NCBI RefSeq assembly: GCF_932276165.1
Contig: NC_064012.1
Location: 255,501-319,500 of the forward strand
DNA from: Plutella xylostella
Taxonomy: Eukaryota > Arthropoda > Insecta > Lepidoptera > Plutellidae
DNA length: 64,000 bases
Direction of reading: 5' to 3'
Under the pieces are notes generated by a model. That model did no database searches. It saw only the letters and a program-made list of their open reading frames with translations, and was not told where the DNA came from. Below, one piece after another: positions 32,300-46,900 of the stretch. The first letter of the stretch is position 1; the number at the start of each line of letters is the position of its first letter. Made by a program: the position numbers and the translations under genes.

Positions 32300-32540
32300 T
32301 ACACACACGTACTCACGCCTTGTACTAATATACTCCCTTGCGGGGTAGGCAGAGGTGCATTGCTGCACCCACTTTTCGCCAGAGTGTTATGTTAGTCCCA
32401 ATGTAATAGGGGGCGGGCCTATTGCCATTTTACGGGCACATCCAAGACCCGAGAACAAATATCTGTGTTTAAACAAATATACCCGGGACCATCGGCTCAG
32501 TAGTCAGGGTCACTAACCACTACGCCATTCGGTCGTCATA
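32300..32540 (-). mobile_element. tRNA-derived SINE, family C
   Basis: Reversed copy with the full body (GGGGCGGGCCTATTGCC). Part of the head between the body and B box is deleted (ACAAATATACCCGGGACC). Confidence 0.78.
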
Positions 32541-32574
32541 AATAAATAAATGTAATAAAAGATTATATATATAT

Positions 32575-34303
32575 ATATAGATTTCCAAACAGGTTTATTC
32601 ATAAGTCAATAAATAATTAAGTTGTACAGGTATTTAAACGCTTCAGAGCAACAGTTTAACAAAATAATCACAGAGAGGTAAAAGCGAATCAAAGCAATTT
32701 AATTACAACAAATTAGAGATAATTAATAACTACACAGTAGGCATATGATAATTCCTTGAAAAACTCAACCATTTCAACATTTTTGCTTTGAAAAACCACA
32801 CAAAAAATTAAACCTCAAGCATATTTATAAGTAACAAAAATAATTTTCAGATAAATGTAGAGATACATAATAGGAAGGTAACTATGTACATAATAGATGA
32901 GCATACCTAATTCAAACTTACAACTTAACAACTAAAATGTACGAAACACAATCTACCTGCTATGTACGGTACGGCTACGGCGACGTCATGTAGAAAAAGA
33001 ACTATGAACAGTTTCAGTTTTTCTGTAAGTATGTACTTACATGATTGTAAATAGATAAGTAAGTAATAAAACTATAATAACCAAATAACGTTTCTCAAAT
33101 GCCTTCTACTTACCCATTGCAGTAGGTCCATATTTTATATATAAAATTCATTTTAATCTAGGTAAGTACTTAGTTACTATGATAAAGTTCTTATATTAGA
33201 GGTAGGTACCTACACAGAGACTAATTTAACGTAACGAGTAAAAATGTAGCTTAGTTAACATAGTTCATAACAAACGTTTTGATTACGCTCAAAACACACT
33301 TTTATAAAATAAGGAATTTAATAACTCGCCGGCGCAGCCTCGCTAGTAAAATATCGGAAATGCGAAACTGTGTTTTTGCACACGCACCTCCACCTACTCC
33401 TGTAAAATTTTGTAGATACAAATCACAGGTTCAGCTACATTCGACCCCTTCCTTCTTCAATCACAATTTAGAAAAAAACCTTTTTAATTTCTAAGTAAGT
33501 ACCTACCATCTATCTTTTTAATTCCGTAGGTTTTAATTCAGTAATGTTTTTAAAATATAAAAGTCTTCAATAAACGGAAACTGATGTGAAACGTTTATAA
33601 AACAGACCTTCTTAGAAATCTGCATCAGATCAGTCTGACCGTCCGCCCACCCCACCCCCCTCAAAAGTATTTTAACATTTGTCACTAATAAATAATAATT
33701 TATGATAATAATACCTAGATTATACTCATAATTTAGCTTTTGCAATTAGGTAAGTAGGTAATAATAAGAACTCTTACTCATAAGTGTCGTGACAAAGCGG
33801 GGCAATAGCGTCTGTGGACGTTAGAACAATAAAAACTGATATAGGTATGTATAGGTAGTTTAAATTATAACTATTGCCCTGAATGTGTTTTAAGTATCAT
33901 TTTAAAACACTAAATGCTTAAGTACTCTAAAATATTAAAATTTACTCACTGTCTTCCTGGTCTTATCATAAATAGGCTTATTAACTTATCATTAGGTATC
34001 TGCTAAACTTATAATAAGAATGCTTGAAGCATTATAATTTTATAATTTATAACAAAACAATCCTTTGGAATAGAAAAAAGTTCAGTCTTTCCGAACAAAA
34101 TCCCTGAATATAATTAAAATAACAGATAACTAAACAGAATGAAATAACAGTTATGCGATAATTTCACGAGAACGACAACTTAATAAAATTATAAACAGAA
34201 TTTGAGCACTAAACACGATTACGAGCATAGACTTGTATTGTATTAGCAAGCCTGGAAGAAACAATCTGAACATAAATATGATCAAGAGTTAAAGCAGTGT
34301 GGC
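32575..34303 (-). other. Probable 3' UTR of the klumpfuss-like gene
   Basis: 1.7 kb of AT-rich, repeat-free DNA directly downstream of the zinc-finger stop codon. A poly(A) signal AATAAA on the minus strand lies at 32592-32597. The UTR extent is inference; an earlier signal could be used. Confidence 0.4.
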
Positions 34304-34926
34304 TCAGGCGGGCGGCGCGCGGCGCGCGTGCGTGCGCATGTGTCGCGTGATCATGTCGCGGCGACACGCGGCGTACGGGCACGCGGGGCAGCGGTAGGGC
34401 TTCTCGCCGGTGTGCGTGCGCTGGTGCGTGGCCAGGTGGTCGGAGCGGGAGAACACCTGGCCGCAGGCGCCGCACGCGTAGGGCTTGACGCCGCTGTGCA
34501 GGCGCGCGTGCCGCGTCAGCATGTCGGAGCGCGCGAAGCGGCGCTGGCACACGTCGCAGACGTAGGCGCGCGCGGCGTCGGGCGTGCGGCCGCGGTGGCG
34601 CGACGCCACGTGCTTGGCCAGGCGGTCCTGCAGCGCGAAGGCCTGGCCGCAGTCGGGGCAGGCGTGGCGCGGCGGCGGCGGCGGCGGCGGCGCGGCGCGC
34701 ACGGTGAGGTCGAGCGGCGCGTCGGGCGCGGGCGCGGGGGCGGGCGCGGGCGCGGGAGGCCGCAGCCACGCGGGCGGCGGGCACTGGCGCCGCAGCTGCA
34801 CCGCCAGCTTGTCCAGCAGGCGCGACAGGCGGCGCCGCTTGCACTGGTGCCCGGGGCTGGGGCTGCGCGCGCGCTCCGCCGCCGCCGGCATGCTAGCGCG
34901 AGCCTCCACCCCCATCGCACTCCAAC
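34304..34926 (-). CDS. klu: klu terminal exon with four zinc fingers
   Basis: Acceptor CTACAG|GT at 34927, stop TGA at 34304-34306; 206 residues after the split Gly codon. Fingers: CPDCGQAF..KHVASRH, CDVCQRRFARSD..RHARLH, CGACGQVFSRSD..THQRTH and CPACPYAACRRD..RHMRTH. Finger one has a longer linker (GRTPDAARA) to finger two. Pro-, Ala- and Arg-rich stretches surround the domain. The exon is extremely GC-rich compared with its flanks. Confidence 0.88.
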
Positions 34927-37900
34927 CTGTAGGCAAAAAAACAGACCTTCTTAGAAATCACTTATAAAAATGTATAAAACTGATGTTATTTTTAAAAAGT
35001 ACTTAACTATTGAAAATAATAATCTGGGATTTAGTGACAATAATTCGCAGAATTCTTAGTTATAGAAGTAAAATCTACTTTTACTTTTACATAATATACA
35101 TGAGGTATTTTAACAGCAGGTGGCCAATTTTTTATATCTACCTAACTATTTATAAAAAGATATGTTATGACACGAGCAAACACGTCAAAAAAACTTGCAC
35201 CTTTGTAGCATCTGCCAACCCTACTTTAGGACAGTCATAATATCTTTGGCATCCTATTGGTAAGTTGGAGCATATTGGCAACCAATGAGCGAGGGTCTTA
35301 GCGACACAAAGAAGCAAATAGAGTAGGGATTTCAAAAGATTTTTTTGAGTATTAAATGTAAATATTCAGGTAGCGCAAGTGACGCCCGCCGAGCCCCTGT
35401 TGGGAACGCTCACACAATGCGTTTAAACAAACATATCATAAAAACTTAAAGGCGTCATACCATTGATTAGAACTCATTTAAATTAGGGTTCCGTTGCCAA
35501 AATGGCAAAAAACTAAACCTTGTAGATTCACCACGTCATCCGTCCGTAAAGTATCTCACAGCAAACTTGATAAGTAAAAGTAAGTAGGTTTTCTTCTAAT
35601 TCTAATTAAAATTAGGTACGAGTACACAAAAATAGTTAATCAAAAAGGTTCCCACATTAAGAACTAAATAATAATATGAAACTGTTTAAATATGTTGTAC
35701 CTTTAAACTACAACGATCTCAGTTCAATGGGTAAGTAAACCCGAAAATCACTCACTACCGAAAACTGACTGATGAGCTAATGCAAGTGACTGCTCCCGAT
35801 ACATTTTCCCTTTACACTGAAATGTAATTACGAGCCACCGCAACTAGCGGGGGCCGTGAAAATGCGCTGTAGCGTTCAATTATGAGGAAGGATGTATGGC
35901 TGTTACACAATACAATGCATTTTCAAAACAGGTAGCTTTTTGATGATTGCAAAAGTGCATAGGTACCTATTTGTAGCAGAGAAGCGTCCGTGACCGTGGC
36001 TCATGAAATGATGAAGCCAGGTTTCTTTCTTGACGTTGGATATCTACTCATTACGTAAACCGACTCAGTTGCTCTAAAATTGTTTTATTCACTTTGTTTC
36101 AGATCATTACTTATCTATAGACTGTTACATTCATGTGAACACTTATATATTCTAGAGCCGGAGTGTTAAACTGCAGAGCTTGGGCTTCTCTATGTAGGTA
36201 CCTTCGTGGATTATGCGAGCATTGAGTGATTATTTCCATTAAAGGATTTGCAATATGTTGGTTTGTATTGTTAAATTGTTATTAGAATGGGGAATATTGT
36301 GCAGTCAGACTCGTAGAGATAGAATATCGTAGAATGTTGTGTTCAGACACATTAAATATTTCTGTACTTACTTACTTAAGCTTTTCAACACAGTTAAATT
36401 TTATATATTCTTGTTCCCGGGTAAACTTGTTCCCACTTCACTCGCTAACATAGATTTTAACTTTATTTGTACACCAAGAAAGAATTATCAATTTTACATA
36501 ACAACTTAACTAGGGTACAAAAGGCGGTATTATCGCTTATAGATCGATCTCTTCCATACAACCTTTGGACTCGTCCTCTCAATCGAAAGGCCATGGATTC
36601 AAATCCTGGCATGTACCAATGAATTTTTTCCATTGTGTTTTCAATTAAGGAGTTTAAGTACAATAATTCCACGTCTCTTACGGTGATGGAAAACATCGTG
36701 AGGAAACCTGCACATCTAGACTCTAGATGTGTATCCTAAGTATATTGTGTTGTTGTTGCAGTCCTACGGCACCCCAGAGGTGCAGAGGGTCTCCACTAAC
36801 GTCGGCCACTTCTGCCTATCTTAGGCTGTACTTTTGGCCTCGCTCCAGCTTAGACCAGCGGGTCGCAGCTCGTCTTCGACGCTTCGGCGCCATGTTTGGA
36901 CAGGGCGTCCCCGGGAGCGCTTGCCACTTGGTGGCCTCCAGTCAAAAGCTATAGTTGCGGCATTCGTAGCTCCTCTTCGTAAAGTGTGCCCAATCCATCT
37001 CCAATTTCGTTTCGCAATTTCCTTGCCGATGGGAGATTGTCGGCACAGCTTCCATAGATCTTCGTTACGTATTGTCTTCGGCCAGAAAACGCGTAGGATC
37101 GACCTGAGGGACTTATTGACGAACACTTGCACTGTTCGTCAGCCCTTTCGTCACTCTCCTCGTTTCGCAACCAAAGAGCAATACGGACTTCACGATGGAG
37201 TCGAAGAGGGAGATTTTTATCCGCCTTGTGAGCACATTCGAGTCGCAAACAGGTTTGAGCTGGGTAAACGCAGCCTTGGCCTTCTTGATCCTGCTCTATA
37301 TAATCTCTATATCCTCATCAGCTACTCCCTGACGGGTACCTCGGAAAGGTAAGTGAATGTATCCACCGAGTCCAAGCGTTGGTCATCGAGTATTAAGGCG
37401 TCCGAGGTTTTAGCCTTGATACGCATATCGACTGTTTTGCGTCGGTTTATTCGCAGACCCATTACTCTGGCTTCCTCCTGCAGGTGTACGAGTTTCTCTT
37501 GTAATAGGTCGAGAGTTGGCAAAATCAACACGATGTCGTCCGCGTAGTCTAGGTCTTCTAGGACACCTGAAGCCCAGCTTATGCCTCTCGGGATAGCAAC
37601 CACGTTCCTCATCACATAGTCAAGGAGAATAACAAATAGGAGCGGTGACAGGAGACATCCCTGCTTGACACCAGCTGAAATGCGTATTGGGGCCCCAAGC
37701 TCTTTTTCATGTACGACCCTACATGTACTGCCCTCGTATAGTGAGCGTATTATTAAGTTCATTGTACTTATCCTAAAAACGGCGATATGGTGCGCAACCT
37801 ATCACGTGAGTACAAAATGTGCTGCGAAAAGTTGGTGGCTCGGTTTGTGTCTGTACCTCTGACTACCCCTTCGGGGATTACAGTGGTGAGTGCATTTGTA

Positions 37901-40900
37901 TGTATGTATATCCATCAGAGAAAGATAATTTGTAGGTCTCCAGCGCATGATGAATGATGAGTTGATGACTTATATTAAATTGTTGCACCAGTGCATCCAC
38001 ATCCTGCATCATAGCTACAACATCATTAAACCATTATTTTTCTTAGGGTGCCAACGAACAAACTACCTCTAACATACGACAATAGTCGCGTTATCAGAAC
38101 TGCATTGCGCATCTAATACTGCACCGTCATATTTGTGATGAGTTTCTCCCTCGTACATGTTATGTATGGCTACGCCAGGCATGACAATACCTGGCGTTGG
38201 CCTTGAAATGGTTGAGGAAGGTTCCCGGTTACGGTCCAAGCCATTTAGTTGGTTTAGCCTTGCTGACTGTTTGTCTAAGTTACTTCTGCCTTATCAATAG
38301 AGAAATTAGGTCATAACTATTCCATCACAACTTTAATGGATGACTCGTCAAGTAAGTAGTTTGATATTAGGCATCGTGAGCTTACGACTTTCATCAAGAT
38401 TGTGTTCATAAGTATAAAGTGCAAACGTCTCGTTTGGGAGAAGAATTTAGACAACTACTTATACAGTCTTCTGAGTTCTTTCATAGACGTGCCGGAGAGT
38501 CAGGATCACATAAAAAAAATAGAGTAATGTAAAGCTGCAGTTAATCGGGTGGTCGGACCAGGAAGACATTCCGCGAGCGCGCGGACTGCGCAGGACTTGC
38601 GACACCGGGGACTTGCTCATCTCCGGTTTGTTTGTATATACCTACTAGGTATATATTTAGGTAGGTAATATAAGGTACCTGCCTATGTATATACCTACTA
38701 GGTATATATTTAGGTAGGTAATATAAGGTACCTGCCTACGCTATAAGGCTATATTGTGGATACAATAGAAGAATCTGGAAACATCGTGTACGATTCAATT
38801 GTATTTTAAATAAAAAAACATTACCCTCCGCCTTCGGCAGTCGGGTAATTATGATTGAATCACAGAAGTATTGGACAGTGCAGGTTTTTCGATGTGTGCA
38901 TAAAAGACCCGGCATTAGGATAACAGTCTTGATAGTTAACTATATCAGTGAAATACGGTTTATGGTTGAGATTTGAGATGTGAACGCACTGATCACTGGA
39001 AATTTGCACGGTGAACATTTCGTAAACAAATCCGACTGAGTCGATTGACAGGTGCCGATCGCCAACACATAATCCGACCGACCCCATTAGCACATACAGG
39101 TACCTACATAGGTACACAGGTAGGTTGCGCAGCGGCAGCGCATCGCAGTCATACGTACATGTTGAGGTCAGGCTCGAGGCGCGACGACGGTGGTGGCATC
39201 CGACAAACTCACTATCACTACACATTGTAAACGAGCCATTGTGCACAAAACAGTCTTCATTTTGACACAATCTATGAGATAAATGAACATAAAAATGGAG
39301 GAGCAGTTTGGGAGCGCTAGTCTGCGCACGCGCAAGTGAACGGCAAGTTGAGTGAGGTCGCCGGGGTCGCGCGACCGGTCCGCGCGTGAGCCGCCCGCGC
39401 CGCCCCCGCCGCGACTGAGCGGGGCAGCAACAGCGGCGCCGCGGGGGCGACAGGGACGGAGCACCACGCGAGCACCTGTCCACGGTTCCCGCCAAATACT
39501 TGCGCTCGCTCGACTTACACGCCCACGCATTGCACCGCGCACATTACTTGCATACTCAGCACTCAGCGCAAAAAGACCGTAAGAGCGCCGTCTGTGCTTA
39601 TAAATAAAATTGCATCAGTCTGCGTATGCAATGCATATTGCATACAGATTCCAATACGGCTTGGTAGTTTAAATTCACATGCATATAGGACAGGTTTAGC
39701 ACAATAGTTAATTAAGGCTTAGTCTGAATTAAAATATTACTTACACAAATATTTTGAGACCTGTCTACTATTAGGTACAAGTACAACATGCCTATGATAT
39801 TTATTTTTATGTGACCGGCGGCGCGGCGGTGGCGGCTCCTGAGGAACCCGTTCCTCTTCTGTTCCCGCACTGCATGCTCATGTCCAAACGTGTAACGGTA
39901 ATAGTCGTGACAAAAATACCGGTAATAAGTAGGTACGATTGAAAGATTTTCAGTTTTACAAAAACTATTCTAGTTAGCTAAATTGCTCGATCACATTCAA
40001 ATTAACACCTTTTCTGGTTTAATTATTATGAATATCTACATCTATCTATTAAATAATGTAGGTAAGTAATTTATTGCTCAATGTAAAGTAGTAAATATTG
40101 GAATGCTCCACCGGGACACCTTTTGAGTTGCACCACGTCCACAGACGAGGCGTTGCGCGGGACCGCAAAAAACGTCTTCAAATATTTTTAGTAAACAAAA
40201 AAATATGCTTTAATTACTAGGTAGTAAGTACCTACTTAATCAAAAATGCAAGAATACGTAACCTACCAACTAATATCACGAAAACTTCGCTAAAATAACT
40301 AATTTGGCATATTTTGTTTTAAGGCAATTGCGTTAAATGTAAGAATATAGTTTGTGTGTTAACCGTTGGTACATTAGCTACCTAAGTACATCTAGTAGGT
40401 ACCTACTTAAAAAATATCTTAGTTAACAAAACAACAGTCGTCAAACAATAAACAGATACAAGTGCTTAGCGCAAACGACGCGGTGAAGCTTCATGTAAAC
40501 GCACAGAAGTAATCGCGAGTGCGCGTGGTGAGGAACAATGTGCTCATCAGTCGCTCGTGTAAACTGCGTGTAAGCTACAAAGGAAACCATTCGCACATCG
40601 CCGCAACAGGTAGGTAGTACTAGACTAGTGGACGCGCGCGGACGCAAGCAGACACAGATCTACCAGCCCAGTGGCTCCAACAGACACTTCAACAACTTCA
40701 CTTACCTGATAAATCCAAGCTGCTGTACATTGTTTCCAGCTGATGCTTCCGCGAATTCATTAACGCGTTCATTTTAAAACTTAAAATCTAAACAAAACAC
40801 ACAAACTCAAAAACTTAACCCGTAAAAACTAACTGTGACCAACGGGACGTCACTAACAAGGACTTAAAGTGAAGGAAGGGAGATGAGGCGAGTCCGAGGC

Positions 40901-43900
40901 CACGACTGCGAATGAGTACCGTTACTCGAAGGAATCACGGCGAGGGTAAAAATAATAAGTACATGTTTATTGTTGAAGTAATGAAGAAAGGTTATAGGGC
41001 GTCCAGGCAGATGTGGGGTCGGCGCGTGGGAACGGGGGTGGCCGCGGCGGCGCAGCTGCTCGTGGGAGGCCGCGGAGCGCCGTCTCCAGGCGTCTCGGCC
41101 GTCTTGACCAGTTGACCACGCGGCGGCGGCGGAGGCGGCGGAGTCTTACCCGCGGTCGATAGCTGAATGTGCATGACGGATATACCATGGTACCTACGTC
41201 ATGATGTTGACTCATTATTGTACTGATCAGTAGAACTGTCGGTAGTTTTATTCATTATTATAAGTAATATTTTTATACAGTCACGAGCACTGAAAAAGTT
41301 TCACCTGCCATTGACGTTCCATAATTTACGACACTGGAACTTTTTCATTGCTCGTGATCGTATCCTATGCTGTTACAATAAAACTGCTGTACGGTGCTCT
41401 TGTGTTGTGATAAAATAAAATACTGTCTCAATCTGAAGCTTAGGTTTTAATCAAGAAGACCAGCCAGCTTAAACCTACAGTCCACGAATCAAACACAGAG
41501 GGTTTTGTATTCATTATACGCCTCTAAAAATCTAAGTTGCCATCTAAATTACTAAGGGCTGATTTTTCAATGGTCAGATAAAAGTTATCTGAGAAATAAT
41601 GCTCATGCTGTCGTGTCAGAATGTTTGTATTAGACAGTGACAGGAACAATTTTATTCCTCAGATATAATTTATCTGATCTCTATTGAAAAATCAGCCCTA
41701 AGTCAGCCACAATCAACGCGTGTCTAAATACTTAATACTATCTTGGCCACTAACATAATACAACCCAGGTCGGTGGTTAATTATTGGATATACTTTAGCA
41801 TCTAACATTCATTAATGCTACTCTTACTGTTTTTTTAAATTAAGTAGGTAATTGTGGTAAGCCATTTTATGGTCTATAGGGAGGTCATTGTTATAATCGT
41901 TTATATTATTAATACAGAGTTAAAATAATTTTACAGAGACAGAAAAGTTGTTAAGTAAAATAATAAAATTATTGTTGAACTTTAGTGATGTTTTATTTGG
42001 TAGGTATATTTAGTATTCAATGCAAAAAATACGATTAAGTTTATTAGAAACGATATAATTATCGCGTTGCTTAGATATAAAGCATACTGACTTAATTGTA
42101 GAGCTAAAAAAACTTTGTGGATTGAATAATAACGTCTCAAAATAAACCCAAGTCCCCATAGTAAGAGCTACCCTCTTTCGGCTTACTAAATTTACAACAG
42201 ACTGTATATCCTACTAATATTATAAATGCGAAAGAATTAATACATAGGCTACCTGAAAGAGTTTTAAGAAAGACAGATTGACTCAGGTGGTACTTACTAA
42301 TTAAATTACCTACATGAAAAAATATACAGATAAGTTGTACCAATTATTGTACTTATTGTACCTCCACGATAAATGCTATAACTGAGCATCTTTTACTGTA
42401 AAGATTTTATTCCGTAGGTATACAAATGTACGCATAAAATATTTGATTAAGTAGTTGTAAAGACATAAGATAACGAGGTGTAAACTTTCACGGTTCATAT
42501 TTTAGTAATATTTTAGTTTAGTTTCTACAAAATTTGTAAAATAAATTAGATTTCTTAAAAAAATAATAAATAAGAACACTATAGTAAAATTGTGTTTACG
42601 GCTCTTCGATCTATTGAGCTTGATCATGAAAAACGCGGTTCTACGTTTTTTGGCATAAGATTTTTTTGCCTAATCTCGTATTGCATAGTAACGTTTGGTC
42701 AAAGTCTCGTTACGCCGAAAATCGTATGGCATAAATCTCGTTTAGTAAAAAGTTATTTCGCATAACATTGTTTAGCCTAATAATGGTATGGCCAAATCTT
42801 GAATAGCCTAATAATGCTATGGCATAGGTTTATACAAAGTAATAATATTCGTTTGGCTTTAACTTTGACTGAGCGTCTCCCTACATAGCGCAAACTGGTG
42901 CCTTGTATTGTTTCCGCTGTTTGGAAAACGCTCCGCTCCGCTTCGCTGCGCTCCGCTTTGGTTTTGATGAACATGTGCACCTAACACGCTCCTCCTCGCT
43001 TTGCTCGTCGTCGCACCTATTTTTAGGTTTCGATCTCATGGGGTTTGTAATAATAATTATATTGGTCGTTAACTTTCGATTTTTTGATCATACAATATCG
43101 TGATTTTCGGGATGTAGGAGAAAAATACCACAATTTGTACATTTACTACATACTTAATATATTATTTATTAAGATAACATTACGAGAAACAAGATTATAC
43201 ATAGGTATAGGCGAACATAAATTTGAGCAAACGAAACTTAGGTATTTAAAGATTGTGCCTAAAGAGTTTTAGACGAAACGAGCCTTATGCCACATAAGTC
43301 TTGGCAAAGTGATGGTTCGGCCAAAAAAGTTTAGACCATACGAGTTATGCGAAATGAGTTTTGGTCAATAAAGATTATGCGAGATGAGCGGAACCCTGAA
43401 AAACGCATAGATCGATTAACTTGAAATCGATTTCCAAAATATTGTGACATAAGCCACACAAGACTCGCCAAAGTTTTTCCAAATTACGCTAATTGATACT
43501 GCTCCAAGAAAAGCTGTGTGACTTACCAGCATCTTGGTTGTTGGTAGCGGGCGCCCCGGCCGGCGGTCGACGGGGGGTAGTGCGGGGGGGGCGGCCCGGG
43601 CTCACGCGCCCCCGGGTGCAGGGGCAGGGGGGGGACACTCCGTACGGAGGGGGGCATGGATTAGCGTACTTAGAGTATTGAGCCCAAAGATAAGAGCTGT
43701 GAAGCTGTGAGACATAGCCGGAACTATTGAGTTCGGAGAGGTAGGCAGGGTAGCAGTGGTAGTAGTAGGTGGGATATTGGTGGTAGGAGGGCGGGCGGAG
43801 CTGCGAGCGGTCGTAGAAGCCGTCGGTGTAGGGGTACCGGCTGTAGGGGTGCGGGGGGTGCGGGGGGCGCGGGGGGCGCGGGTCGGGGGCCTCCGCCAAC

Positions 43901-46900
43901 AGCTCACTCTGCAATATAACAAAAAAAGTAATAAGTATTTGCTTTATATTTATAGCTGATGTTTCGGAGCATATTTTACATATTATGTCTACGATAGGAA
44001 TACTTAAGTATACCTAAAATGTCTATTCCTCCCAGCAAATATTAAAATTAAGTTCATCCTTCACACATTAACTGTATGCTTGTGAAATGTCATGATTTCA
44101 ACTCCAATTTCTCCATAGTCGGTTAAATCGTAACCAGGGATCATCTTGGCCACTGCATCTTGACAGATGATTGTTACAGCGGCTGTGGTTATTGAGAGCC
44201 ACATTTTCTCATGTGGCTGAACAGGCCTATACGGGCCTTACACTGCTTGCCACATCGGTCACAGGCATAATTCGGGTTTGGCGATGCTTCCAGATGTTGA
44301 TTAAGCCTCTTAGTTTTTAACTTTTCCAACCATTTCCCATCGTGTTTTGATTTGCCCTGATGCAGCAGTTGTCTCCATACTGGTCTATCCAGTGCCAGGG
44401 ACTCCCAGTTATCTTTATCGATCTCGAAATCGTCCATATCGAGCTTGCATGAGTCCTTAAATCTCAGTAACGGCCGCCCGACTGGTCTGGTAGCATTGGC
44501 CAGTTGTCCCAACATCACTCTACGGGGCAGTCTTTCTGTGTCCTGTCTTTGGACATGCCCCAGCCATTGCAGGCGTCTCTGCTTCAGGATGGCAGTAATG
44601 CTGGTCGTGCGTGTGGTGTTGAGGACGCATTCGTTCGTAACCTTGTCCCTCCACGAGACTCCGATAATTATCCGCAGGCAGCGCATGTGAAATGCGTTAA
44701 TACGGCGCTCCTGTTTTCTGTAGGTTGTCCAAGTTTCAGAACCATACAGTAAGGTACTGAGAACGCATGAATTGTACACAAGGACTTTGATTCGGGTGGT
44801 GAGCTTAGAATTTCTCCACACCCTTGTGTACAGCTTCCCAAATGCCGTTGAAGCTCTGCCAATGAGGGAGTCAATTTCTTTGTCATTGGACAAGTTAGAC
44901 GTGGTTGTTGAGCCTAGGTAACAGAAGTGGTCAACCACTTGCAGCGTGGACTCGTTGAGTGTAATCGTAGGCGGAATAGTTGTGCCTTGTGCCATAACGA
45001 CTGTTTTCCTGGTATTTACACTCATTGAGAACATGTCGCATGCCCGACCAAATCGCGTGACCAGGTGCTGAAGTTCTTCTTCGGTGTTGGTCACAATTGC
45101 GGCATCGTCGGCGAAGAGCAGTTCTCTGACGATTAGGTCAAGACGGTTCCTTTTGGCCTTCAAAAGGTTTATATTGAAGAGCTTTCCGTCGTGTCTCGTA
45201 TGCAGGTGCACTCCTTCCTCGGATCCATCGAAGGCAGCAGATAGAAGCGCCGAAAAGAATATGCCGAAGAGAGTGGAGCCAGAACGCAGCCTTGTCTTAC
45301 TCCACGGTTGACGTCGAATGCTGCTGATACATCCGCATCGAAAACAACGCACCCGCGCTTGTTATCATGAAAATACTTGATTAGGGCGAGCATCTTCGGC
45401 GGGCAACCGACTTTAGGGATAGGTTGATGAATTCTAGGTATTTACGTCATCTCCATATTAAATTCTTGACAGATGTGTCAAAAGTCAAGCAATAATCCCT
45501 GATTATGCTCTAACCCATTATAAAAAAATTGGCACTTAAGCTTATTATAGATGCTATGATACTTTAAAATCTCAGTATTGACCGTTTCATTAAACGGGTT
45601 CGATTCCCGGATCAGTAACACTAAGTATAGTGTGATTTTTTTCAAAAGCAGTTTGCATTGTTAAATAAGTTATTTAAAAAAACTATAATTTCTGTGCTTT
45701 GTTCTACGAGTATCTTCGGTGTCTAGGGAAGTATTAGGTGGTTCTGTATTATGAAATGCCATCGATCGTCGTAAGACATCCTGTATATCTACCGCGTGAG
45801 AAAGTACCTATGTATATGAGTACCTGCCTAAAGGCAAGATTTTATATTATTATATTTTGCACTACAACCTAAACTGAGCCCAAATAGGTACCATGTCTTT
45901 ATCCAATACCTATCTGGTTTAAACCGATTTAACATTTGTTCGAAACTAAGATTCGCCTCGCTGAGAGTGCATTGCACAATAATACAAGCCCAATCCAAGT
46001 TGAAAAGCAAAAGTTATTCGCGTAAGTCCATTGTGGGGCGTCTCAAAGGGCTGTGTTTAGCACCCCAACAGTTATAAGTGATTATGTTAGTGTTCCCACG
46101 GTGCGGTGTCGGCGCTACACCTGGCGGCGGCGGCGGCGGCGGCGTGCGGGGGTCCCCGCGGCTCCTGGCACTAATAATAACAGACCCGCGAGCGCACCTC
46201 CCCCTATAATAAAAGCTTAGGCCTGAGAATGCGCCCTCCTTAACAATTCCAAGTTGAAGAGTGTGCGTTATCAATTCGGCGCGGGTTATCGGTCGGTTCC
46301 CACCGACTGTCTCTTATCGGAAACTCTGCATGTTTCAGCACGACCGAGGGATAAAGATAGGTATTATATTATTTGCGCGAAAACCTAGGGTGAGCGCTGA
46401 ACGGCGCGGCGGCGCTTTCGTTACTAAAAGCTTTGGACGAAAGTATGAAAGCTTTTTTTTTATCTTGACTGATATCGATGAAGAAGTAAAAACCCTCCAA
46501 TAAATATTAAATTAGTTAATAATAAGTATTTTTTTGAAGGTTGTCCCGACTATGCGTCACGCTGTTAGGTAGAGAACAATGATTCCATGACTCTCATTAT
46601 AACGTCGGTCCAGTGGCATCGAAGTGGCTGTGTCCGCGAGACGCCAGCCAAGAACAAAACAACATCAACTAATAAACTAACGACTTAATTCTTCTTTATT
46701 TATCACGAACGCCATTGAACCCCATGGGGTAAAATTAAACTAAACCTAAATATAGAGAGGAGAGAATATAGATATAGGTTAGCTATTAGAAAAGCGAGGA
46801 GGATAAGGTGAACATGTTCGTCAAAAGTAAAGCAGAGAGTCTCCCCAAGTACCTACCGATCTAGTAATATAGTATTGTATTGTTCCCGCTGGTTGTATAC

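Noticed and set aside
34328..34967. Long plus-strand frames opposite the zinc-finger exon
   Set aside because: They are antisense shadows of the GC-rich exon; the minus frame has four complete C2H2 fingers.
39168..39542. Overlapping minus-strand frames at the GC-rich patch
   Set aside because: No splice-site pairing, recognisable domain or in-phase link to the klu exons was found.
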